Shown piece after piece: positions 17,118 to 24,867 of a stretch of DNA of 64,000 bases. A program made the translations under genes and the position numbers. Below the pieces are notes generated by a model, which was given only the letters and a program-made list of their open reading frames with translations, was not told the DNA's origin and did no database searches. Origin of the DNA: Streptomyces althioticus (GTDB lineage Bacteria; Actinomycetota; Actinomycetes; Streptomycetales; Streptomycetaceae); NCBI GenBank assembly GCA_014649355.1, contig BMSW01000003.1, positions 523,059-587,058 of the forward strand, in the 5' to 3' direction. Positions within the stretch are counted from its first letter, which is position 1, and each line of letters starts with the position of its first letter.

Positions 17118-17950
17118 CCGGGCGGCGCACACTCGCGGCACGGGCGGCGTCCGTGCTGCCCGCGCGCGCGGTGGCGGCGACGGCCCGCGCGGTCTACCCG
17201 CGCTTCGAACCGGAGCTGGCCCGTCTCGCCGACCTGTGCCCGCCGGACTGCGACACGGCCGTGGACGTCGGCGCCTGGTACGGCCCGTGGACGCACCGGC
17301 TGGCCCGGCACGCCCGCCGGGTGGTCACCCTGGAGCCGGTGCCGCGCCTGGCCCGGCTGCTGGACGCGACCGCCCCGCCGAACGTGCGGGTGATCCGCGC
17401 GGCCGCCTCCGACCGGCCCGGCATCGCCCGGCTGTGGCTGCCGGACGACGACGCCGGCGCCCGGGGCGTGTCGTCGCTGGTCCGCCGGGACATCCACGGC
17501 CGCGCCCTGGACGTCACCTGCGTCGCCCTGGACGACCTGGGCCTGCGTGACGTGGGCTTCCTGAAGATCGACGTGGACGGCAACGAGCCGGCGGTGCTGC
17601 GCGGGGCGACCGGCATCCTCGCCCGCGACCGGCCCGCCCTCTTCGTCGAGCTGGAGTCCCGCATCCAGCCGATCGCCCCCGTGGTGACGTACCTGTCCCT
17701 GCTGGGCTACGACGGCTGGGTGCTGCCGGCGGGCACCTGGATCCCCCTGTCCCGCTTCCCGCTGGAGGCCCACCAGGAGCGCACCGCGTACGTCGCCACG
17801 CACGGCCTGCTGCGCCGGATCCTCCCCCACGAGCGGCTGCGCGGCCCCCGCTACGTCAACTCGGTGCTGTTCCTCCCGGACGGCCGACGCCCGGGAGAGC
17901 CTCCGGTGGGCGACGATGGGTCCCGTGCCCACCGGACGACGCCCACCTGA
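17114..17950 (+). CDS. FkbM family methyltransferase
   Basis: This 278-aa protein starts at GTG 17114 and overlaps the upstream stop by 4 bp. Motif I is TAVDVGAWYGPWTHRLA (about residues 50-66) and the acidic ribose-binding motif is VVTLEPVPRLARLL. The family hallmark DVGFLKIDVDGNEPAVLRGA is near residues 150-170. FkbM enzymes are O-methyltransferases of sugars, polyketides and glycolipids. This is the third methyltransferase of the glycan cluster and supports a heavily methylated product. The end overlaps the next gene by about 35 bp. Confidence 0.85.
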   Translation: MTGRRTLAARAASVLPARAVAATARAVYPRFEPELARLADLCPPDCDTAVDVGAWYGPWTHRLARHARRVVTLEPVPRLARLLDATAPPNVRVIRAAASDRPGIARLWLPDDDAGARGVSSLVRRDIHGRALDVTCVALDDLGLRDVGFLKIDVDGNEPAVLRGATGILARDRPALFVELESRIQPIAPVVTYLSLLGYDGWVLPAGTWIPLSRFPLEAHQERTAYVATHGLLRRILPHERLRGPRYVNSVLFLPDGRRPGEPPVGDDGSRAHRTTPT

Positions 17951-18530
17951 ACCGTTCACCCCGTTCCACTTCCAGCTGGTGCTGCTGCGCCGCATGGCCG
18001 ACCACAACCCCGGCCTGGTGGAGGACGCCCGTCGCGCGCTGGGCGCCTCCCTCGCCGACATGCGGGAGGCCAACCGGCGCTGGCAGGCGATGGTCCGCTC
18101 ACCGCGCCCCCGCCCTGCGCTGTCCCGGTACCGGTCGGTGCTGGGCGAGCCGGAGTCGCGTACCCCGCGCCGGGTCGGCGACCTGGACTGCGAGGCGTGG
18201 CGGTGGCCGCTGCCGCTCTGGCCGGACCTGCGCTTCGAGGCGCTGACCCCGGCGGGCGGGGGCGCGGTGTGGAACGAGTGGCTGGTCCGCGCACCGGGCG
18301 CGCCCGCGCCCGCCCTGCGCACGCTGGACGATCTCACGCCGTGGTCGTGCACGGTGGACGAGGTGGCCCGCGCCTTCGCCCCGGCCCGCCCGCTGGAGGG
18401 GTCGGCGCCCACCCGGTGGGGGCTGGCGTTCACCGCCCCGGACGCGGAGGGCCGTCCTCACGAGGTGGCCGCGGAGTTCACCTGGGGGCTGCTCCAGCGG
18501 ACGGGCGTCGGCGGCCCGCCGCCTCGATGA
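17916..18530 (+). CDS. hypothetical protein at end of glycan cluster
   Basis: I do not recognise the family of this 204-aa protein. It is soluble, rich in Arg, Pro and Trp, with no signal peptide or membrane helix. Short conserved-looking runs include PFTPFHFQLVLLRRMADHNP, DMREANRRWQAMV and ALRTLDDLTPWSCTVDEVAR. The start could be ATG 17916 or GTG 17925; both lie inside the end of the FkbM gene, implying coupling. The 3' end overlaps the convergent ATP-grasp gene by 53 bp, and coding bias supports both frames. It may be an accessory factor of the pathway; no function is assigned. Confidence 0.6.
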   Translation: MGPVPTGRRPPEPFTPFHFQLVLLRRMADHNPGLVEDARRALGASLADMREANRRWQAMVRSPRPRPALSRYRSVLGEPESRTPRRVGDLDCEAWRWPLPLWPDLRFEALTPAGGGAVWNEWLVRAPGAPAPALRTLDDLTPWSCTVDEVARAFAPARPLEGSAPTRWGLAFTAPDAEGRPHEVAAEFTWGLLQRTGVGGPPPR

Positions 18531-19380
18531 TCCGCTCCGCGACCACGGGCAGCGACCCGGGGTGCAGCCACAGGAACAGGTTCGGCTCGACCAGCTCCAG
18601 CTCCATCACCCGGGGCCGCCCGTCGTCGCCGTCCACCAGGTCCACCCGCGCGTACAGCAGCTCGGGCGCGCCGGGCACGGCGGACAACGCGGCCTCGGCG
18701 ACGGCGAGTTCGTCGGCCGTGGCGGTCCAGTCGGTCAGCCCGGGGTGGGCCGTCTTCCGCTGGTCGTAGGGGGTGCCGGGAGCGAGCACCGGCCCCTTCC
18801 TGCTGGCGTGCAGCAGCTTCCCGCCGAAGAACTGCAGCGCCCGCTCACCGCGGCTGTCGATGGCCCGCACGTACGGCTGCACCATCGCCGTGAACCCGTC
18901 GTCGTGCATGCGCCGGACGTGCCGTACGGCGGTGTCGTGCTCGCCGGGGGTGTAGCGGGCGGCGAACCGGGCGCCCGCGCCGGAGGCCGGCTTCACCACG
19001 AACTCGTGGTCGTCCGGGAGCTCCACGGTGTCCCCGGGCGCCAGGTACCGCGTCTCCACCACGGGCACCCCGGCCGCCGCGAGGTCCGCGAGGTAGCGCT
19101 TGTCGGTGTTCCAGCGCACCACGTCCGCCGGATTGGCCAGCCGGGTCAGCGCCCCGCACCGCTCGGCCCACGCGGTGAACTCGGCCGCCCGCCAGCTGTA
19201 GTCCCAGGTGGAGCGGATCACGGCGAGGTCGAAGCGGGCCCAGTCGACGCCGGCGTCGTCCCACACCTCGACGGACGCCTCCGCCCCTGCCTGGTTCAAC
19301 GCCCGCACCAGCACCGGCAGATCCCGGTCCTCGGCCACGTCGGGCCCGTCCGCACAGGTCACCAGCGCGACACGCACCAC
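18478..19380 (-). CDS. ATP-grasp domain protein
   Basis: The 300-aa product opens with a Rossmann-like pre-ATP-grasp domain (VRVALVTCADGPDVAEDRDL, then RSTWDYSWRAAEF). The ATP-grasp core has WNTDKRYLADLAAAGVPVVE, the nucleotide lysine in EFVVKPASGAGARFAARY, and the metal-binding end MELELVEPNLFLWL. It resembles single-domain ligases of the RimK/glutathione-synthetase superfamily that join a carboxylate to an amine; the substrate is unknown. GTG 19380 is used, and a second GTG directly after is possible. Its 3' end overlaps the convergent 17916 gene. No operon partner is evident. Confidence 0.75.
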   Translation of the reverse strand: MVRVALVTCADGPDVAEDRDLPVLVRALNQAGAEASVEVWDDAGVDWARFDLAVIRSTWDYSWRAAEFTAWAERCGALTRLANPADVVRWNTDKRYLADLAAAGVPVVETRYLAPGDTVELPDDHEFVVKPASGAGARFAARYTPGEHDTAVRHVRRMHDDGFTAMVQPYVRAIDSRGERALQFFGGKLLHASRKGPVLAPGTPYDQRKTAHPGLTDWTATADELAVAEAALSAVPGAPELLYARVDLVDGDDGRPRVMELELVEPNLFLWLHPGSLPVVAERIIEAAGRRRPSAGAAPR

Positions 19381-19450
19381 GCCGCCTCACCCCTCCCACG
19401 ACCGCCTCGGCTCCGCAAGGAGGCTAACAACCGCAGGGGGAACGCGATGC

Positions 19451-20158
19451 CTAGCGGTCCTCCTCGGGGTCCCAGTCCAGCAGGCGCACCTTGGCGACCG
19501 TGCGGACGTGGCGGCGCATGGCGGCGGCGGCCTGACGGGGACGGCCCTCGGCGATCGCGTCGAGGATCGCCCGGTGCTGGGCGAGGGAACGGTTCGGGCG
19601 GCCGGGCTGGCGCAGCGACTCGGTGCGGCTCTCGGCGATCTGCTCGGCGATGGAGCGCATGAACTCGGCGAGCAGGGCGCTGTGCGCGGCCGCCGTCACC
19701 GCCGCGTGGAACCGGCGGTCGCCCTCCACGCCCGCGCCGCCCGCCTCGATCTCCTCGGCCATGTGCGCGAGCGCGGACCGCAGCGCGGCCAGGTCGTCGT
19801 CCGTGCGCCGCTCGGCGGCCAGTTCGGCGAGCTTGGTCTCCAGGGCCTCCCGCGCCTCCAGCACGTCGGGCAGCCGCCGGCGCCGCTCCACCATCCGCTC
19901 GACCGGTTCGACGTCGAGGCTGTCGCGGACCAGGTAGGTGCCGCCGCCGTGCCGGACCTCGACCAGCCCCTGCACCTCCAGCACGACGATCGCCTGCTTC
20001 ACGGAGGCGCGGCTCACGCCGAGCCGCTGGGCCAGGTCCCGCTCGGGCGGCAGACGGTCCCCGGCGCGCAGGCCGCCCTCGGCGACGTACTGGCGCAGCC
20101 GGTCCAGCACCTGTTCGTACAGGCGCTGTTTCGCCATCGGGCGCAGGGCGTCGGTCAC
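19451..20158 (-). CDS. FadR/GntR family regulator, probable malonate-operon regulator
   Basis: This 235-aa protein has a GntR winged helix-turn-helix at residues 8-75 (LRAGDRLPPERDLAQRLGVS, then VSRASVKQAIVVLE) and an all-helical FCD effector domain with EAREALETKLAELAAERR, the metal-ligand FHAAVTAAAHS and SLAQHRAILDAI. The start is GTG 20158, with ATG 20137 as alternative. It is divergent from a matC-matB-carboxyltransferase operon, and two matching 25-bp elements lie in the shared intergenic region, so it is most likely the MatR-type regulator responding to malonate or malonyl-CoA. The link to malonate is by context. Confidence 0.8.
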   Translation of the reverse strand: MTDALRPMAKQRLYEQVLDRLRQYVAEGGLRAGDRLPPERDLAQRLGVSRASVKQAIVVLEVQGLVEVRHGGGTYLVRDSLDVEPVERMVERRRRLPDVLEAREALETKLAELAAERRTDDDLAALRSALAHMAEEIEAGGAGVEGDRRFHAAVTAAAHSALLAEFMRSIAEQIAESRTESLRQPGRPNRSLAQHRAILDAIAEGRPRQAAAAMRRHVRTVAKVRLLDWDPEEDR

Positions 20159-20200
20159 GGCGGTCCCCCTTTCGCGGGGAGATTAGCACCGGGTCTTCAC

Positions 20201-20327
20201 GAGTGGCCGAGTGGCTGAGCCAATTCGTGCGCGACCCCTTGACGTGCCTCCGCCCGGGCCGCACGCTGTGCCACCGAACGGACCACTCCATTCCAGCGCC
20301 GCAAGTGGTTCAGCCACTCAGCCACTC
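20201..20327. promoter_or_regulatory. paired 25-bp inverted elements, candidate FadR/MatR operators
   Basis: Bases 20201-20225 and the reverse complement of 20303-20327 agree at 22 of 25 positions. Each contains GAGTGGC repeats and a core dyad: TGGCTGAGCCA (20212-20222, perfect 5-1-5) in the left element and TGGTTCAGCCA (20306-20316, one mismatch) in the right. They flank a TTGACG -35-like box at 20239-20244 in the region between the divergent gntR-type and matC genes. The layout fits two dimer sites for a GntR repressor that could loop or silence both promoters. Confidence 0.6.
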
Positions 20328-20337
20328 GGGAGCCCGC

Positions 20338-21735
20338 ATGTCCCCCGAACTCCTCTCCGTCCTCGTCCTCGCGGTGGTGTTCGTCATCGCCACCACCCGC
20401 TCCGTGAACATGGGGGCACTCGCCTTCGCCGCCGCCTTCGGGGTCGGCACGCTCGTCGCCGACCTCGACGCGGACGGGGTCTTCGCCGGCTTCCCCGGCG
20501 ACCTGTTCGTCGTCCTCGTCGGCGTCACCTACCTGTTCGCCCTGGCCCGCGCCAACGGCACCACCGACTGGCTGGTGCACGCGGCGGTGCGGATGGTGCG
20601 GGGGCGGGTGGCGCTGATCCCGTGGGTGATGTTCGCCCTGACCGGCGCGCTCACCGCGATCGGCGCGGTCAGCCCGGCCGCGGTCGCGATCGTCGCGCCG
20701 ATCGCCCTGAGCTTCGCCGCCCGGTACGGCATCAGCCCGCTGCTGATGGGCGCGATGGTGGTGCACGGCGCCCAGGCCGGCGGCTTCTCCCCGATCTCCA
20801 TCTACGGCTCCATCGTCAACGGCATCGTCGAGCGGGAGAAGCTGCCCGGCAGCGAGATCACGCTGTTCCTCGCCTCCCTGCTGGCGAACCTGGTCATCGC
20901 GGCGGTGGTGTTCGCCGTGTGCGGCGGGCCGAAGCTGTGGCGGCAGGGGACGGTCGCGGAGACGGCCGCCTCGCCGGCGAAGGGGGACGAGGAGCCGGGC
21001 GGCAGCACGGACAGCGGGACGGGAGGCGGCGGGACCGGAGGCCTCGGGACGGCGGGCACCGGGACCGGAGGCGGAGGCACCCGTACCGCCCCGGCCCCGA
21101 CGACCACCCGCGCCGACGCCCCGGCCGCCGGCGTCCCGCTCACCGCCCCGGTGATCGCCACCCTCGTCTGTCTGGTCGCGCTGGTCGTCGCCGTCCTCGG
21201 CTTCGACCTGGACGCGGGCCTCACCGCCATCACCCTCGCGGTCGTGCTGAGCACCGTCTGGCCGGACGTCAGCCGCCGCGCGGTCACCGAGATCGCCTGG
21301 CCGACGGTCCTGCTGATCTGCGGTGTCCTCACCTACGTCGGCGTCCTCGACGAGATGGGCACCATCACCTGGGCCGGCGAGGGCGTCGGCGGCATCGGCG
21401 TCCCGCTGCTCGCGGCCGTGCTGCTCTGCTACATCGGCGCGATCGTGTCCGCGTTCGCCTCCTCCGTCGGCATCATGGGCGCGCTGATCCCGCTCGCGGT
21501 GCCGTTCCTGGCGCAGGGCGAGATCGGCGCCGTGGGCATGGTGGCCGCGCTCGCCGTGTCGGCGACGGTGGTGGACGTCAGCCCCTTCTCCACCAACGGC
21601 GCCCTGGTCCTCGCCGCCGCCCCGGACGTCGACCGCGAGCGCTTCTTCCGGCAGCTCATGGCCTACGGCGGGATCGTCGTGGCGGCGGTCCCGGCGGTGG
21701 TGTGGCTGGTGATGGTGGTACCCGGCTGGGGGTAG
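20338..21735 (+). CDS. matC: MatC-like malonate/dicarboxylate carrier
   Basis: This 465-aa membrane protein has about 12 helices in two halves separated by a Gly/Thr/Pro-rich cytosolic linker (about residues 200-262). The N-terminal half, with RSVNMGALAFAAAFGVGTLV and VTYLFALARANGTTDWLVHA, matches the MatC N-terminal domain. The C-terminal half has VGIMGALIPLAVPFLAQGE and SATVVDVSPFSTNGAL, typical of ion-transporter-superfamily carriers. It should import malonate or a related dicarboxylate. I start at ATG 20338, after GGGAG; a longer open frame begins inside the left operator-like element and is unlikely. It is first of three genes with matB and a carboxyltransferase. Confidence 0.8.
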   Translation: MSPELLSVLVLAVVFVIATTRSVNMGALAFAAAFGVGTLVADLDADGVFAGFPGDLFVVLVGVTYLFALARANGTTDWLVHAAVRMVRGRVALIPWVMFALTGALTAIGAVSPAAVAIVAPIALSFAARYGISPLLMGAMVVHGAQAGGFSPISIYGSIVNGIVEREKLPGSEITLFLASLLANLVIAAVVFAVCGGPKLWRQGTVAETAASPAKGDEEPGGSTDSGTGGGGTGGLGTAGTGTGGGGTRTAPAPTTTRADAPAAGVPLTAPVIATLVCLVALVVAVLGFDLDAGLTAITLAVVLSTVWPDVSRRAVTEIAWPTVLLICGVLTYVGVLDEMGTITWAGEGVGGIGVPLLAAVLLCYIGAIVSAFASSVGIMGALIPLAVPFLAQGEIGAVGMVAALAVSATVVDVSPFSTNGALVLAAAPDVDRERFFRQLMAYGGIVVAAVPAVVWLVMVVPGWG

Positions 21736-21807
21736 GACACCGGCACAGCCACGACGCCTGCCACCCCGGCGACGACAGCGACGACAGCGACCCAAGGAGT
21801 ACGACGC

Positions 21808-23277
21808 GTGTCCTCTCTCTTCCCGGCCCTCACCGACGGCCCGGCCGGCGGCTCCGCCGACCGTCCCGCCCTGCGCTTCGGCGAGCGCTCACTGACGTAC
21901 GGGGAACTCGCCGCCGCGTCCGGCGCGGTGGCCGGGGACCTCAAGGGGGTGCGCACGGCCGCCGTGTGGGCCGCTCCGACCCTGGAGACCGCCGTCGCCG
22001 TCACCGCCGCGCTGCTCGCCGGGGTCGTCGTGGTCCCGCTCAACCCGAAGTCCGGCGAGCGGGAACTGGGCCACATCCTCGGCGACAGCGCCCCCGACGT
22101 GCTCCTCGCCGCGCCCGGCACCGCGCTGCCCGACGCGCCGGCCGCGCTGCCCCGCGTCGACGTGGACCCGGCCCGCGGCGCCGGCCCGGGCTCCGTGCCC
22201 GACGACCGGGAGCGCGACCCGGAGGACCCGGCCCTGATCGTCTACACCTCCGGCACCACCGGCCCGCCCAAGGGCGCGGTGATCCCCCGCCGTTCGATCG
22301 CCTCGACGCTGGACGCCCTCGCCGACGCCTGGCGGTGGACCGACGCCGACGTGCTGGTCCACGGCCTGCCGCTGTTCCATGTGCACGGCCTGGTCCTCGG
22401 CACGCTGGGCCCGCTCCGGCGCGGCGGGTCGGTGCGCCATCTCGGCCGGTTCACCACCGAGGGCGTGGCCCGTGAGCTGAACTCCGGCGCGACCATGCTG
22501 TTCGGCGTGCCGACGATGTACCACCGCGTCGCGGAGGCGCTGCCCGCCGAACCGGACCTGGTGCGCGCGCTGTCCGGCGCGCGTCTGCTGGTGTCGGGGT
22601 CGGCCGCGCTGCCGGTGCACGACCACGAGCGGATCACGGCGGCGACCGGCGCCCGGGTCGTCGAGCGGTACGGCATGACGGAGACGCTGATGAACACCAG
22701 CGTCCGCGTCGACGGGGAGACCCGCCCCGGCTCGGTCGGCGTGCCGCTGCCCGGCGTCGAACTGCGGCTGGTCGAGGAGGACGGCACCCCGGTGGCGTCG
22801 TACGACGGCGAGACCGTGGGCGAGATCCAGGTGCGCGGGCCGAACCTGTTCACCGAGTACCTCAACCGGCCCGACGCCACCGCCGACGCGTTCACCGCCG
22901 ACGGCTGGTTCCGCACCGGCGACATGGCGGTCCGCGACCCGGGCGGCGACGTCCGCATCGTCGGCCGCAAGGCCACCGACCTGATCAAGAGCGGCGGGTA
23001 CAAGATCGGGGCGGGCGAGATCGAGAACGCGCTGCTGGAACACCCGGGGGTGAAGGAGGCCGCCGTCACCGGGGAGCCGGACGCCGACCTGGGCGAGCGG
23101 ATCGTGGCGTGGGTGGTGCCGGCCGACCCGCAGTCGCCGCCCGGACTCGAGGAGCTGGCGGACCATGTGGCGGCGCGCCTCGCCCCGCACAAGCGGCCCC
23201 GGGTGGTCCGCCACCTCGACGTGCTGCCCCGCAACGACATGGGCAAAATCATGAAGCGGGCGCTGACGCATGGCTGA
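21808..23277 (+). CDS. matB: malonyl-CoA synthetase (acyl-CoA synthetase)
   Basis: This 489-aa ANL-superfamily ligase starts at GTG 21808 with a good AAGGAG site. Motifs in order: the P-loop LIVYTSGTTGPPKGAVIPRR (about residues 145-165), FGVPTMYHRVAEALP, ERYGMTETLMNT, the adenylate motif DGWFRTGDMA, the hinge GRKATDLIKSGGYKIGAGEI, and the C-terminal catalytic lysine in NDMGKIMKRAL. Length and sequence match Streptomyces MatB (as I recall, SCO2444), which makes malonyl-CoA or methylmalonyl-CoA from malonate, ATP and CoA. Context with matC and a GntR regulator supports malonate use. It could supply extender units to polyketide synthases. The stop overlaps the next gene by 8 bp. Confidence 0.88.
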   Translation: MSSLFPALTDGPAGGSADRPALRFGERSLTYGELAAASGAVAGDLKGVRTAAVWAAPTLETAVAVTAALLAGVVVVPLNPKSGERELGHILGDSAPDVLLAAPGTALPDAPAALPRVDVDPARGAGPGSVPDDRERDPEDPALIVYTSGTTGPPKGAVIPRRSIASTLDALADAWRWTDADVLVHGLPLFHVHGLVLGTLGPLRRGGSVRHLGRFTTEGVARELNSGATMLFGVPTMYHRVAEALPAEPDLVRALSGARLLVSGSAALPVHDHERITAATGARVVERYGMTETLMNTSVRVDGETRPGSVGVPLPGVELRLVEEDGTPVASYDGETVGEIQVRGPNLFTEYLNRPDATADAFTADGWFRTGDMAVRDPGGDVRIVGRKATDLIKSGGYKIGAGEIENALLEHPGVKEAAVTGEPDADLGERIVAWVVPADPQSPPGLEELADHVAARLAPHKRPRVVRHLDVLPRNDMGKIMKRALTHG

Positions 23278-24610
23278 CCGCCCGTCGGCCCGCGCGGCCC
23301 TCTCCCTGGTCACGGACACGTTCACCGAACTGCCGTACCCGGAACGGCACTCGGCGCCGGACGGCCCGCTCGGCTGGTCCGGTTACGACGAGGCCCGCGC
23401 CCGCGCCGCCGCGCGCACCGGCGAGACCGAGTCCGTGGTCTGCGGGGTCGCGGACGTCGACGGCACGCGGGCCGTGCTGGTCGCGTTCGAGTTCGGCTTC
23501 CTCGGCGGCTCCCTCGGCGAGGGCACCGGCGACCGTCTGGAGGCCGCGTACGCGCACGCGATCGCGCACCGGCTGCCGCTGGTGTCCCTGGTCGCCACCG
23601 GTGGCAGCCGTATGCAGGAGGGCATGCTCGCCCTGACCCAGCTCCAGCGGGTGGCGCGCGCGTCGGCACGGGCCCGTGAGGCGCGTCTCCCTCAGGTGGC
23701 CGTCCTGCGGGACCCCACGACCGGCGGCGGCTGGGCCACGCTGGGCGCGGGCGCGGACGTGGTCCTCGCCCTTCCCGGCGCGCAGGTCGGCTTCGCCGGT
23801 TCCCGGGTCCGTCCGCCGGACGCGGACCCGACGGCGTACACGGCCGAGGCGCAGGTCGCGGCGGGCGCCGCGGACGCGCTGGTCCCGCCGGAGGAGCTGC
23901 GCACCGTCCTCGGCCGCTGGCTGCGCCTGCTGACCCGCCCGTCCTCCGACCCGGCCCCGCCGCCGCACGCGCTCGGCGCCCCGGACCTGCCGGACACCGG
24001 CTGGGACGCGGTCCGCCGCGCCCGCGCACCGCACCGCCCGCGCGCCGCCGCCTACCTGGACGCGTACTTCACGTCCCGCGTCCGGCTCTCCGGCGACCGC
24101 TGCGGCGGCGCCGACCCCGACGGCATGCTGTGCGGCTTCGGCGACCACGGGGGCCGTACGGTCGCCTACGCGGCCCAGACCGGCACGGCCACCCGCCCCG
24201 CCGGCTACCGCACGGCCGCCCGTCTGATCCGCCTCGCCGACCGCCTCGGCATCCCGGTGCTGACCCTGGTGGACACCCCGGGCGCGGCCAACGACGCGGA
24301 GGCGGAACGGCAGGGCGTGGGCGCGGCCGTCGCGGACCTCTTCGCCGCCGTCGCCGCCGCGCGCACGCCGCTGACCACCCTGGTCGTCGGCGAGGGCGGC
24401 TCGGGCGGCGCACTCGCGGCGGCCGCGCCGGGCAACACCTGGGCCACCCCGGACAGCTACTTCTCGGTGATCGCCCCGGAACTGGCGGCGGCGATCCTGA
24501 AACGCCCGGCGTCCGAGGTGGAGCCCACGGCGGACGCCCTGCGCATCCGGCCGCAGGACCTGGTGGAGCTGGGGGTGGTGCGGGGGGTCGTGGGGCCCGC
24601 CGGCGCCTAG
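23270..24610 (+). CDS. single-chain acyl-CoA carboxyltransferase/decarboxylase-like protein
   Basis: This 446-aa protein fuses both crotonase-fold halves of a carboxyltransferase. The N-terminal AccD/MdcD-like half has VAFEFGFLGGSLGEGTGDRL and ATGGSRMQEGMLALTQLQR. The C-terminal AccA/MdcE-like half has LVDTPGAANDAEAERQGVGA, VVGEGGSGGALAAAAP and FSVIAPELAAAILKR. There is no N-terminal zinc ribbon and no biotin carboxylase or biotin carrier gene nearby. With matB it could transfer or remove the malonyl carboxyl group, for example as a malonyl-CoA decarboxylase-type activity. The ATG overlaps the matB stop, so the proteins are made together. The exact reaction is unresolved. Confidence 0.75.
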   Translation: MADRPSARAALSLVTDTFTELPYPERHSAPDGPLGWSGYDEARARAAARTGETESVVCGVADVDGTRAVLVAFEFGFLGGSLGEGTGDRLEAAYAHAIAHRLPLVSLVATGGSRMQEGMLALTQLQRVARASARAREARLPQVAVLRDPTTGGGWATLGAGADVVLALPGAQVGFAGSRVRPPDADPTAYTAEAQVAAGAADALVPPEELRTVLGRWLRLLTRPSSDPAPPPHALGAPDLPDTGWDAVRRARAPHRPRAAAYLDAYFTSRVRLSGDRCGGADPDGMLCGFGDHGGRTVAYAAQTGTATRPAGYRTAARLIRLADRLGIPVLTLVDTPGAANDAEAERQGVGAAVADLFAAVAAARTPLTTLVVGEGGSGGALAAAAPGNTWATPDSYFSVIAPELAAAILKRPASEVEPTADALRIRPQDLVELGVVRGVVGPAGA

Positions 24611-24820
24611 GCAGCCGGCTCCGGCCGAGGCGACCGAGAGGGAGCCGCGAGGCCGTCAGCCCGTGCCTGTCACCCGTTCCGGCCAGTGGTTCTGAGGCGC
24701 TGTCAGGACGAGGCCCGGTCGCCGATCCGCCGTCAGGTGCCGCCCGCCCCCCGTTCGGCGGCCCCTCTCCCGGCCCCCCAGAAAAGGCGCCTCCCCCGCC
24801 CGGCGCGCACGATGCGAAGA

Positions 24821-24840
24821 GGCCCGCCGTCCGGCGGGCC
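24821..24840 (+). terminator. perfect GC hairpin in leader of mbl-like gene
   Basis: GGCCCGCC, loop GTCC, GGCGGGCC form a perfect 8-bp stem, 27 bp before the mbl-like start and 210 bp after the carboxyltransferase stop. It may stop readthrough from the malonate operon or, given its closeness to the ribosome site, attenuate the next gene. Confidence 0.5.
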
Positions 24841-24867
24841 CAGGCCGCGCACTCGGGAGGAACTGCC

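Noticed and set aside
20203..20337. Upstream extension of matC beginning at 20203
   Set aside because: It would translate through both operator-like elements and the promoter region; ATG 20338 has a ribosome site and gives the normal MatC start.
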